From Paraburkholderia aromaticivorans (GTDB lineage: Bacteria; Pseudomonadota; Gammaproteobacteria; Burkholderiales; Burkholderiaceae): DNA of 64,000 nucleotides. Shown in pieces: positions 1 through 7,330 of this stretch (position 1 is the first letter of the stretch; the number at the start of each line of letters is the position of its first letter). The stretch is from contig NZ_CP051514.1 of NCBI RefSeq assembly GCF_012689525.1, positions 1,736,001 to 1,800,000 of the forward strand, read 5' to 3'. Both the position numbers and the translations under genes were made by a program. Under the pieces are notes generated by a model. That model was not told where the DNA came from. It ran no database searches and was given only the letters and a program-made list of their open reading frames with translations.

Positions 1-534
1 TTCCTCAACCCAGGCCGGACCCGCGGGCACCGTCATTTCGCTGTAGGCAGCCATGAGTGCAGGATTGGCCAGCGACGTGCCTTCCAGGTACTCCGGATAG
101 AGCAATTCCATGATGTTCATCTGCGTGGTGTTGATCGCGACCGTCACCTGATCGGGCTTCGGGTCGAGATCGGCCAGCATGTGACGCGTGTCGTCGGACA
201 GCCACTTCGCGGCCTGGCCGTCGTCTTCCGGTGCAAACGAGATCGAGCCGCCCACCTGGATGATCATGTCCGGCACGGCGGCGCGCACGCCCGCGATCAG
301 TTCGTTGAACTTCGACAGGCGTTTGGAGCCCTTGCCATCCAGCTCGCGCACGTGCAGGTGCAGCACGGTCGCGCCCGCGTTGTAGCAGTCGACGGCCTTC
401 TGGATCTGCTCTTCCATCGTCACTGGAATGTCTTCAGGAAAATCCTCAGGCGCCCATTCCGGTCCGTACGGAGCCGTCGTAATGACTACCTTGTCCTGAT
501 TCTCCGGGTGCAGCGAGTCGTCGAGAAATTGCAT
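1..534 (-). CDS. BKACE / 3-keto-5-aminohexanoate cleavage-type enzyme, 3' part missing
   Basis: This open frame of 178 codons runs off the left edge, so only the N-terminal part is visible. The family (BKACE, formerly DUF849) condenses a beta-keto acid with acetyl-CoA and splits it, using a bound divalent metal. The metal motif HLHVRE is present, with His59 and His61, after an early TTAPYGPEW segment typical of the family. The ATG at 534 has a strong GGAGG site at about 538-543. It is divergent from the AraC-type regulator at 741, which is a natural candidate for its control. The actual beta-keto acid substrate cannot be read from the sequence. Confidence 0.85.
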   Translation of the reverse strand, partial: MQFLDDSLHPENQDKVVITTAPYGPEWAPEDFPEDIPVTMEEQIQKAVDCYNAGATVLHLHVRELDGKGSKRLSKFNELIAGVRAAVPDMIIQVGGSISFAPEDDGQAAKWLSDDTRHMLADLDPKPDQVTVAINTTQMNIMELLYPEYLEGTSLANPALMAAYSEMTVPAGPAWVEE

Positions 535-740
535 CGTTTCCTCCAGAAATAGTTGGATGTTTTTCTTCGGCGTCGGGTGCATGTCGACGCGTCAGGAAAT
601 AAATCAGTAAGGCGAAGATACGGCAATCCAGCGATACGGATTTCGTTTCCGGCGACATTGTTTTATGATTTGACGACACCGAGTGTTAACACCAATCCCG
701 CGCCAATGGACTTCGCGCGTGAGGAACGGAAGGAGGTCGA

Positions 741-1742
741 ATGCAAAGCATGGTGAGGTCGTCGACATTGCACGGGTATTTCGACGTGGTGAGAGGCTTG
801 GGTCTCAACCCCTACGAGCTTGTGCAGGCGGTCGGTCTCGACGCCGTGGCGCTGGCGAACCCCGAGGAACGGATCCCGGCTGACGGCGCCTGTCGGTTGC
901 TCGAAGCGACTGCGGAGAAAGCGTCGTGTTTGACACTGGGGCTGCGGATCGCGCAAACCCGCCAGCAGTTCGGTAGTGGCGTCGTCAACGTTTTGCTCGC
1001 CCACAAGCGCACGCTCCGTGAGGTGCTGCTGGCCGCTGCCCAGTACCGCTATCTGCTCAACGAAGCCCTGGGTGTTTACGTCGAAACGACCGGCGACACG
1101 GTGACGATCCGCGAAGAGATTGTCGCCGAACCGGGCACCCGGACAGTCCAGGCGATCGAACTGGCCGTCGGCGTGCTGTCCCGCCATTCCAGCGCGCTCC
1201 TCGGTGCCCACTGGAAACCGCACAGTGTGCATTTCACTCATGCGGCGCCGCCTGACCTGACCTTCCATCGCCGGTTCTTCGGCTGTCCGGTCACATTTGA
1301 AAGCGACTTCAACGGATTCGTTTGTGCGGCAGCGGACCTCGATTATCCGAATCCGAATGCAGACCCCGTGCTGGTCCGTTATGCGGAAAGCCTCGCCAAT
1401 CCGCTCAACGATACGGCGGCAGATTCTATTGCGCTGGATGTGCGCAAGACGATTTACCTGCTATTGCCCCTCAGTCAGGCTTCAATCGAACTGGTGGCGC
1501 GACAACTGAATCTTACGGTGCGCACCCTGCAGCGCCAGCTTGATTCAGCCGGCTCCCGTTTCTCGGGCATCGTTGAAGAAGTGCGGCGTGATCTTGCCGT
1601 GCGCTACCTGCTCAACCCACGCTATCCGATCGGCCGGGTCGCAGCCCTGTTGGGCTACACAAACCAGGGGGCGTTTACGGTCTGGTTCCAGAAGCGTTTT
1701 GGTCTGACGCCCCGTGACTGGCGCAGTCGCCACCGAAAGTGA
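741..1742 (+). CDS. AraC family regulator (arabinose-binding-like N-terminal domain type)
   Basis: A 333-residue cytoplasmic transcription regulator. Residues of about 20-200 look like the long N-terminal ligand domain found in OruR/ArgR-like AraC proteins. Residues of about 235-330 hold two helix-turn-helix units, ending in the family signature around VAALLGYTNQGAFTVWFQKRFG. The start is set by AGGAGG at 731-736, four bases before ATG. It faces away from the BKACE gene across about 200 bp and probably controls it; that link is an inference from position. The ligand is unknown. Confidence 0.9.
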   Translation: MQSMVRSSTLHGYFDVVRGLGLNPYELVQAVGLDAVALANPEERIPADGACRLLEATAEKASCLTLGLRIAQTRQQFGSGVVNVLLAHKRTLREVLLAAAQYRYLLNEALGVYVETTGDTVTIREEIVAEPGTRTVQAIELAVGVLSRHSSALLGAHWKPHSVHFTHAAPPDLTFHRRFFGCPVTFESDFNGFVCAAADLDYPNPNADPVLVRYAESLANPLNDTAADSIALDVRKTIYLLLPLSQASIELVARQLNLTVRTLQRQLDSAGSRFSGIVEEVRRDLAVRYLLNPRYPIGRVAALLGYTNQGAFTVWFQKRFGLTPRDWRSRHRK

Positions 1743-2157
1743 AAATGCTCGGAGGTCGTGATGGCATCTGCGGCGAATCAGGAATGGTCAACTGAGGTCG
1801 GTCGGAGAAAGTAGACGCCAACATTCCGTAGAATTTAGGAGGGGAGGCGCTGCATGCGCCGGTCACCAATGCTGAGCGCATTGACGTGTAATGAAGCGAG
1901 AGTAAACGCAGCCTGGGCGCAACGGGTCGATGTCGCGCGCTCAGACGGTCTCCGCCCTCCCATGCCGAGGGGGGCGCCCAGGAACGGCACGCCCTAGACT
2001 TCACTTGAGCAATAAGGGAAAGGCCTGGATACGCCGTCCACCGCCAGAGGCGGAAAAAATCATTGGACACAACCGTCTCGATGATTTCGGGCACGCGGCG
2101 TTCCTGGTCGCAGCGGCGCCAGGCAGGCGTCCGGTGTGCCTTTTCGGGGAGAGCGCC
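1743..2157. other. Intergenic, no gene recognised
   Basis: About 415 bp with open frames on both strands but no recognisable protein, RNA gene or clear terminator. The frames here look like overlapping high-GC noise. Confidence 0.5.
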
Positions 2158-2421
2158 ATGCGAAACGGTGAGAGTTCTTTGCGGAGGTTGATCGACAAGT
2201 GGCTTGGGCACTTCGGCAGCGGGACCGTGCAAGTGATCGAGTTCAGTCGAACATCTTCGAATCGAAGCCGCTACATACGCGTTGGCGGAGGCCGCTCCGA
2301 AAGTTCTTTAGCGATTACCTTCTTCCGGCATGGCGACGGTTCGTGGAACGTGTACCCACCAAGGAGCGAAGCACCGATGATGAGCCCGTCATTCGTCGCG
2401 GCATACCCGCAGCGGGCCTGA
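2158..2421 (+). CDS. Hypothetical protein, 87 aa
   Basis: A small frame starting at ATG 2158 behind a GGGGAGAG site. The C-terminal half has a protein-like run around ITFFRHGDGSWNVYPPRSE, which resembles short conserved hypothetical proteins of Burkholderiales as far as I recall. There is no signal peptide or membrane segment. The frame stays open upstream to 1930, but the internal ATG has the better ribosome site. Function is not known, and it may be a decaying gene, since the DNA just downstream is a degraded duplication. Confidence 0.45.
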   Translation: MRNGESSLRRLIDKWLGHFGSGTVQVIEFSRTSSNRSRYIRVGGGRSESSLAITFFRHGDGSWNVYPPRSEAPMMSPSFVAAYPQRA

Positions 2422-2507
2422 AGAGATTGGCCACCGGATCCTGAATCGAAGCGAAACGTATTGCGTCCGCGCCAATCGGGATCCTAACCTTCCAAACAAA
2501 GCCGCAC

Positions 2508-2830
2508 GGTGAGTACCGTCGGCGACCATGAGCGCACCCTACCCGTCGCGGAACTGTCGAGCGGCAGCCGGACCCGCTGAACTGGGCAATGGGGTGAACA
2601 TGCATCGGTGCCCCTGCTTCGCAGGTCGTGGCCGACTTTGTCAATAGATGGGCCGATTTAGGTAGTCGATTCGCGTCCAATCGGGGCTACGATCAGCTCA
2701 ACGGTTACCGCACCGGGCCATCAACTCTGCCCAACCCGCGCGCCCTCGTCGATCGTTTTGTGGAATTCCATCATGAGCCATACGGTGCATTTCAAGGACG
2801 CACCGTTTGTCATCAATGAGATTGTCCACT
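2508..2830. repeat. Degraded duplicate of the AraC-end/acyl-CoA dehydrogenase-start segment (copy A)
   Basis: This segment matches 13183-13510. It contains a remnant of the AraC gene end (GTGAGTACCG at about 2511), a near-identical block from about 2627 to 2695 (shared TTTGTCAATAGATGGGCCGA), and the start of the acyl-CoA dehydrogenase gene (ATGAGCCATACGG and TTTGTCATCAATGA). Similarity is patchy between these blocks, so this is an old duplication rather than a recent one. Confidence 0.85.
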
Positions 2831-2853
2831 TTATTCAGTTAATAACCAGTTGA
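2773..2853 (+). CDS. 26-codon leader-like ORF, fossil N-terminus of acyl-CoA dehydrogenase
   Basis: ATG 2773 to TGA 2851-2853 encodes a 26-residue peptide containing FVINEIVH. It aligns with the N-terminus of the acyl-CoA dehydrogenase at 13455 (FVINELAH). The stop lies 7 bp before the ATG of the MaoC gene, so translation could be coupled. It is either a dead remnant or a relic reused as a leader; nothing in the sequence decides this. Confidence 0.45.
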   Translation: MSHTVHFKDAPFVINEIVHFIQLITS

Positions 2854-2860
2854 GAAACAG

Positions 2861-3358
2861 ATGAACGAAATCGGCGGCTACGACATTGAAGACCTTGAAA
2901 CCGGCATGAGCGCCACCTTTGCTAAAACCATCACGGAAGCGGACATCCTGTTCTTCGCGGCCGCATCGGGTGACAACAACGCCGTTCACATTAACGAGGA
3001 ATTCGCGCGGACCACCCCGTTCAAAGGGCGCATTGCGCATGGCATGCTGACCGCGGGTGTGATTTCCGCGGCCCTTGCCGGGCACCTCCCGGGCCCCGGT
3101 ACCGTGTACCTCGGACAGAACCTGCGTTTCAAGGCACCGGTGCGGCCTGGCGAGACGGTGCATGCAACGGTCGCTGTGAAAGAACTGCAGCCGGAAAAGA
3201 ACCGCGTCGTGATGTCGACAGTCTGTACGGTTGGAGACAAAGTGGTGATCGACGGCGAAGCGGTCGTCCTGGCCACGTCTCGTGCGCGGCGCCTGCTTGA
3301 AAGCGCGGCCAGTGCCGAACCGTCTGCAATCGTGAGTCAATCAAGCAAGGCGTTGTGA
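2861..3358 (+). CDS. MaoC-like (R)-specific enoyl-CoA hydratase, PhaJ type
   Basis: A 165-residue single hot-dog-fold protein. Family members hydrate trans-2-enoyl-CoA to (R)-3-hydroxyacyl-CoA, the substrate of PHA synthase. The hydratase motif is clear: Asp38 and His43 within SGDNNAVHINEEF, followed by GRIAHGML. The C-terminal 20 residues are a low-complexity tail. Its TGA overlaps the GTG start of the PHA synthase gene, so the two are translationally coupled. This supports a role in feeding beta-oxidation intermediates into polymer synthesis. The ribosome site (TGAGAAAC) is weak. Confidence 0.92.
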   Translation: MNEIGGYDIEDLETGMSATFAKTITEADILFFAAASGDNNAVHINEEFARTTPFKGRIAHGMLTAGVISAALAGHLPGPGTVYLGQNLRFKAPVRPGETVHATVAVKELQPEKNRVVMSTVCTVGDKVVIDGEAVVLATSRARRLLESAASAEPSAIVSQSSKAL

Positions 3359-5091
3359 CCATGTCGATAAACGTTCCCACTGAATATGTACAGGGCTTCC
3401 TCAAGTCCGGGCAGCAGTTCTGGCGTGCCATGGCCGGTCTGGAGGCGAACGGCGATCCGCAGGACGACACGCACAGCGGAGCGGAGCAACCGGAAGCACT
3501 AGCCGTTCCTGCGGCACTGCTCGAGGTGCACTCGGCCTACTGGCCACAGCTGGCGTCGATTTGGACCCGCACGCTGGCGAGCACAATGGGCGCGGAAACC
3601 GAGCCTGTGATTGCCCCGAACCGCAATGACCGCCGCTTTCTTGCTGAAGATTGGCGCAAAAACGCCTGGTACAGCCTGCTCAAGCAGAACTACCTGCTCA
3701 ATGCGCGCTTGCTTGAAGACGTCGTCGATTCGGTTGTCCTGAGTGAAAAGGACAAACGGAAGCTCGAATTCTTCATGCGGCAGTTCATCGACTTGCTAAG
3801 CCCGGCCAATTTCCCCGCGACCAATCCCGAGGCGCTCAAGCTCGCGTTCGAATCCAGCGGCGACAGCTTGCGTGACGGCTTCACGAACCTGCTTGGCGAT
3901 CTGCAGCGCGGCAACATCTCGATCACTGACGAAGCCGCTTACGAGGTCGGGCACAACGTCGCGGCGTCCCAGGGCGCGGTCGTATTCGAAAACGATCTAT
4001 TCCAGTTGATCCAGTATGCTCCGCTCACCGACAAGGTAGCCAAACGCCCGCTGGTGATCGTGCCGCCCTGTATCAACAAGTATTACATTCTCGATCTGCA
4101 GCCCGAAAATTCCTTTGTGCGCTTTGGCTGCGAACAGGGGATGACAGTGTTCATGGTGTCGTGGCGCAACCCGGATGCCCCGATAGCCCATGCGACATGG
4201 GACGACTACGTCGAACAGGGTGCGTTGACGGCCATCAATGTCGCGCTCGCGATCACCCGCGCCGATCAGGTCAACGCGGTGGGCTGGTGCGTGGGAGGCA
4301 CCATTCTGTCGTCGGCCACGGCGATCTCCCGAGCACGCGGCGACGACAATGTGGCTAGCCTTACGTTGCTCACCACGATGCTCGATTTCGAAGAACCTGG
4401 CGAGCTGGGCGTCTTCATTGACGAAGCGGGTGTTGCTCAGCGTGAGGGTGCAATCGGTCGAGGCGGCATCTACTCCGGCAAGGAACTTGGGTTCGCGTTC
4501 CAGACGTTGCGAGCAAACGATCTGATCTGGCCGTACGTCATCGACAACTACCTGAAGGGCAAGTCGCCGCCGGCATTCGACCTGCTGTACTGGAACGCCG
4601 ACAGCACGAATCTGCCGGGGCCCATGTACACCTGGTATTTGCGCAACATGTATCTGGAGAACAACCTGTGCAAACCGGGGCGGTTGACAGTGTGCGGCAC
4701 GCCAGTCGACCTGGGACGCATCGACACCCCGACTTACGTACTGGCAACCGAGGAAGATCACATCGTGCCGTGGCGGTCGGCTTATCGATCCACACAACTG
4801 GTTGGCGGCCCGGTTCAGTTCGTTCTTGGCGCGAGCGGCCACATAGCTGGGGTCGTCAATCCTGCGTCGAAGAACAAGCGAAGTTTCAGGGCCGGTAGCG
4901 ATTCGAGCGGCGATCCGGATGCGTGGCTGGCGTCAGCCGAAACACGGCCGGGTAGCTGGTGGCCCCACTGGATCGAGTGGCTGAAGCCGTACGCTGGAGA
5001 TTCGATCAAGGCGCGCACGAGGCCGGGAAGCGCCCGCCATAAGCCGATCGAACCGGCGCCCGGGCGTTATATGAAAGTTCGCACGGCATAG
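3355..5091 (+). CDS. phaC: Class I poly(3-hydroxyalkanoate) synthase
   Basis: A 578-residue PHA synthase that polymerises (R)-3-hydroxyacyl-CoA at the granule surface. It has an N-terminal PhaC_N region and an alpha/beta-hydrolase core. The lipase-like box GWCVGG carries the nucleophile Cys312. Asp468 (in EEDHIVPW) and His496 (in SGHIAGVVNP) complete the triad. The start is either GTG 3355, overlapping the hydratase stop, or ATG 3361; both are in frame. The length matches class I enzymes. No phasin, phaA or phaB lies nearby, so this may be an accessory synthase. Confidence 0.96.
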   Translation: MTMSINVPTEYVQGFLKSGQQFWRAMAGLEANGDPQDDTHSGAEQPEALAVPAALLEVHSAYWPQLASIWTRTLASTMGAETEPVIAPNRNDRRFLAEDWRKNAWYSLLKQNYLLNARLLEDVVDSVVLSEKDKRKLEFFMRQFIDLLSPANFPATNPEALKLAFESSGDSLRDGFTNLLGDLQRGNISITDEAAYEVGHNVAASQGAVVFENDLFQLIQYAPLTDKVAKRPLVIVPPCINKYYILDLQPENSFVRFGCEQGMTVFMVSWRNPDAPIAHATWDDYVEQGALTAINVALAITRADQVNAVGWCVGGTILSSATAISRARGDDNVASLTLLTTMLDFEEPGELGVFIDEAGVAQREGAIGRGGIYSGKELGFAFQTLRANDLIWPYVIDNYLKGKSPPAFDLLYWNADSTNLPGPMYTWYLRNMYLENNLCKPGRLTVCGTPVDLGRIDTPTYVLATEEDHIVPWRSAYRSTQLVGGPVQFVLGASGHIAGVVNPASKNKRSFRAGSDSSGDPDAWLASAETRPGSWWPHWIEWLKPYAGDSIKARTRPGSARHKPIEPAPGRYMKVRTA

Positions 5092-5507
5092 TGCTCGCTC
5101 TGGGCAGCGCGGCCCCGGCAGGACACGATCCATTCGCCGGCGCCGTCACGTCCGGTCTGTCGCTCGACCCAGGGAGCCACAGGGTTCGGGCAGCGACGCC
5201 GATGGCGACACGCAAACGCGTGCTCACAGATAAACGCCGCTACCTGATCCCCAGGCATCAGCCTGACCATCAGGCAGCCCGGCACTTCATCGCATTCCAG
5301 GCGTCGTAAGCACGCGAGCGTTACTTCGTCTTCGACGCCTTCGGCTATCGTGCGAAGGTTAAGTGCGCGAGCCATCTGGATAGTGGCGCGTACGATAGAT
5401 TCGTCATTGCCGCTCTGACACAGGTCACGGACGAACGCGCGGTCGATCTTCAGTTTGTCGACCTCAAACCGTTTGAGATAGGCCAAGTAACCGTAGCGCG
5501 CCGACAC
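5067..5507 (-). pseudogene. EAL-domain (c-di-GMP phosphodiesterase) C-terminal fragment
   Basis: The frame encodes only the last part of an EAL domain. AYLKRFEVDKLKIDRAFVRDL, then IVRATIQMARALNLRTIAEGVE, then a degraded 'GYLFSRP' block (PGCLMVRLMPGD) are recognisable. The Glu-Ala-Leu motif and the first two thirds of the domain are absent, and the upstream sequence does not continue it. The 3' end overlaps the end of phaC on the other strand. It is almost certainly dead. Confidence 0.8.
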
Positions 5508-6009
5508 GATCTATGCGGATGAAGGTCACCACCAATCCCCAGCTATTGTTTCGGTGTAAGTCCGGACTCCTTCAGAGCCAGTGGGTGAAACTACCTGCCG
5601 GGACATGCGAACACAAGCACAGCCTGCCGAACCTGTTGCCGAGGATAGGTTTTGCATTTGCACAGCGGGACGTCACATCGTCCAGAGGTTCTCGCGCTAC
5701 ACCGCGAGCGCCTCAATCGCACGAGTACTTCACAGACAGCGGCGGCTGTTGAACCTCGATACCCGGATGCATTCCGGGTTATGCATACGAGCAGCCGTCC
5801 GCTTTTTCAAACGGGTATCAGTGTCTGGTGCCAAAGCAAGCCTGTACCGCCTCATCTGGCGAGAAGCCGGCGCGGAAAAAGTAGCGCAGCCGGTCCATCC
5901 GTGCACAGTCAGGCATGAACGGCGGCTGAATGTACTTCATTCTAATGGCCGCTTCAACCATGCTCTCGTCCACGCCTCAAACTCGTAGATATGCACATGC
6001 ACCGTTCGT
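5508..6009. other. Intergenic, no convincing gene
   Basis: About 500 bp. An open frame at 5581-5988 encodes nothing I recognise, and it lacks a good ribosome site. A GGTGTAAGTCCGGACTCC string at about 5550 recalls conserved RNA junctions, but no full structure could be traced. Confidence 0.4.
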
Positions 6010-7134
6010 TCAGAAGCTATGGCGCAAGCCGATCATAGCCGCCGTCGTTGTCAGGCCTGGAGCCACCGGCTGACCGTAGACGATCGTCTGGTTCATGGTC
6101 CCCTTGTTAACGACGTGACCGACCTGACCGTAAACCATGGTTCTGACGGAGAGCTTGTATTCGGCTCCGAGCGCAATTTCCGTCGAACGATTTGCCGAGT
6201 TATTCTTGTCTTTCAGGTAGTAGAGACCCGAGGTCACCTGAAGCGTCGGGGAGAAGCGATAACCCAACCCCGCGGAAAAGAGATCGATATTGACCTGATT
6301 GGAATGCGCAGGATTCTTGCCGTTGCTGTACGACGCCGACACCGAGAATCCATGGAGCGTATAAAGTGCGCCGAGATACACGAACTGGTTGTTGTCGAGC
6401 CCGGTCAACGGCGCACCGGGAGCCGGATTCGTATCGTGTCCGTTGTAGTACACAGCGGACAGGCTCAGACCGTAGTTCGCGTACTTGAGCACCGCGGACT
6501 CGCGCGTCCCCCCCTGAAACTGGCCTGCCACGCCGCCGGGTGCGTACTCCAATCCGATCGAAGCGCCGCCGAAAGAGGGCGACTGGTAAACCAGCGCGTT
6601 GCTGTCATACAGTGCGCCGATTGGCGCATTGGTGCTGGTGCCCGGCCAACCGGCTGACTGGTTCATACCCAGCCACGCGGTCAGGATACTGCCGAAGTAT
6701 TGGGAGGACCGTACATCCGTCTCGGCCATGGCATAGATCATCGGGATGATCTGCCGGCCCGCGTTGAACGTGCCGAACGGTCCCGATACGCCGATGGTCG
6801 CAAACTGGTTGAACGCAGCCGCGACACCTGGTGTATCGCTCAGGCCGAATTTGCCGGTGCTACTGTCGAACGAACCCTGGAGTCTGAAATTGACATGGTA
6901 GCCGCCGCCGATGTCTTCGCTTCCCTTGATTCCCCACAGGCTCGAATAAATGCCGCCGTCCTTGAGTCGGTACACCGATCCCGTATTCGGCGCCTTCGGG
7001 TTAAACGACGCTGCGGAAGTACTCTGATACAAGAAGCCCGAATCGAGGATGCCGTAAAGCGTCACCGAAGATTGCGCGTGAGCGGCGCTGGCGAATGTGA
7101 CGAGCGCTGCCGCTCCGATCAGTTTCATCTGCAT
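6010..7134 (-). CDS. Outer-membrane general porin (OmpC/Omp38 type)
   Basis: A 374-residue trimeric beta-barrel porin. It has a signal peptide (residues of about 1-20, ending ASAAHA) followed by QSSVTLYGILD, the usual mature N-terminus in this order. Alternating amphipathic strands follow, and the final residue is Phe (GLRHSF), as needed for Bam recognition. The start at 7134 has AGGAGAC upstream; longer in-frame starts would place the signal peptide internally. It lies downstream of the LuxR-type gene on the same strand, separated by a hairpin, so it is probably a separate unit. Confidence 0.93.
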   Translation of the reverse strand: MQMKLIGAAALVTFASAAHAQSSVTLYGILDSGFLYQSTSAASFNPKAPNTGSVYRLKDGGIYSSLWGIKGSEDIGGGYHVNFRLQGSFDSSTGKFGLSDTPGVAAAFNQFATIGVSGPFGTFNAGRQIIPMIYAMAETDVRSSQYFGSILTAWLGMNQSAGWPGTSTNAPIGALYDSNALVYQSPSFGGASIGLEYAPGGVAGQFQGGTRESAVLKYANYGLSLSAVYYNGHDTNPAPGAPLTGLDNNQFVYLGALYTLHGFSVSASYSNGKNPAHSNQVNIDLFSAGLGYRFSPTLQVTSGLYYLKDKNNSANRSTEIALGAEYKLSVRTMVYGQVGHVVNKGTMNQTIVYGQPVAPGLTTTAAMIGLRHSF

Positions 7135-7271
7135 TTTGTCTCCTGATAGTTTTGTTTCGACTGCGGCCAGCCGGTCATTCCCTGCATTGAACTCAAGTCG
7201 CGTAGGTGTGACGGAATTCGCCGCATTGTGGCGCGTCGTGCAGGGAAGAATACGTAAAGGAGTTCGTACAG

Positions 7272-7294
7272 GCCCCTCCCAAAGCGGGAGGGGC
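7272..7294. repeat. Hairpin CCCCTCCC-loop-GGGAGGGG (REP-like or terminator stem)
   Basis: A perfect 9-bp stem, GCCCCTCCC (7272-7280) with GGGAGGGGC (7286-7294), and a 5-nt loop. There is no T-run, so it is not a classic intrinsic terminator. The same stem recurs at 10128-10148 on the other side of the LuxR gene. Confidence 0.7.
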
Positions 7295-7330
7295 AGAACA
7301 TCTTGGTGAACAGAGCCGCGCAGCGCGAAC

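Noticed and set aside
1675..2232. Long reverse-strand open frame of 185 codons opposite the AraC gene end
   Set aside because: It overlaps a well-supported gene and has no recognisable motif; high-GC antisense frames are expected.
5540..5640. GTGTAAGTCCGGACTCC-like string suggesting a group II intron or riboswitch piece
   Set aside because: No domain V hairpin, maturase frame or complete riboswitch fold could be traced nearby.
5581..5988. 135-codon open frame in the gap after phaC
   Set aside because: No ribosome site, no homology recognised, and overlapping frames of similar quality.
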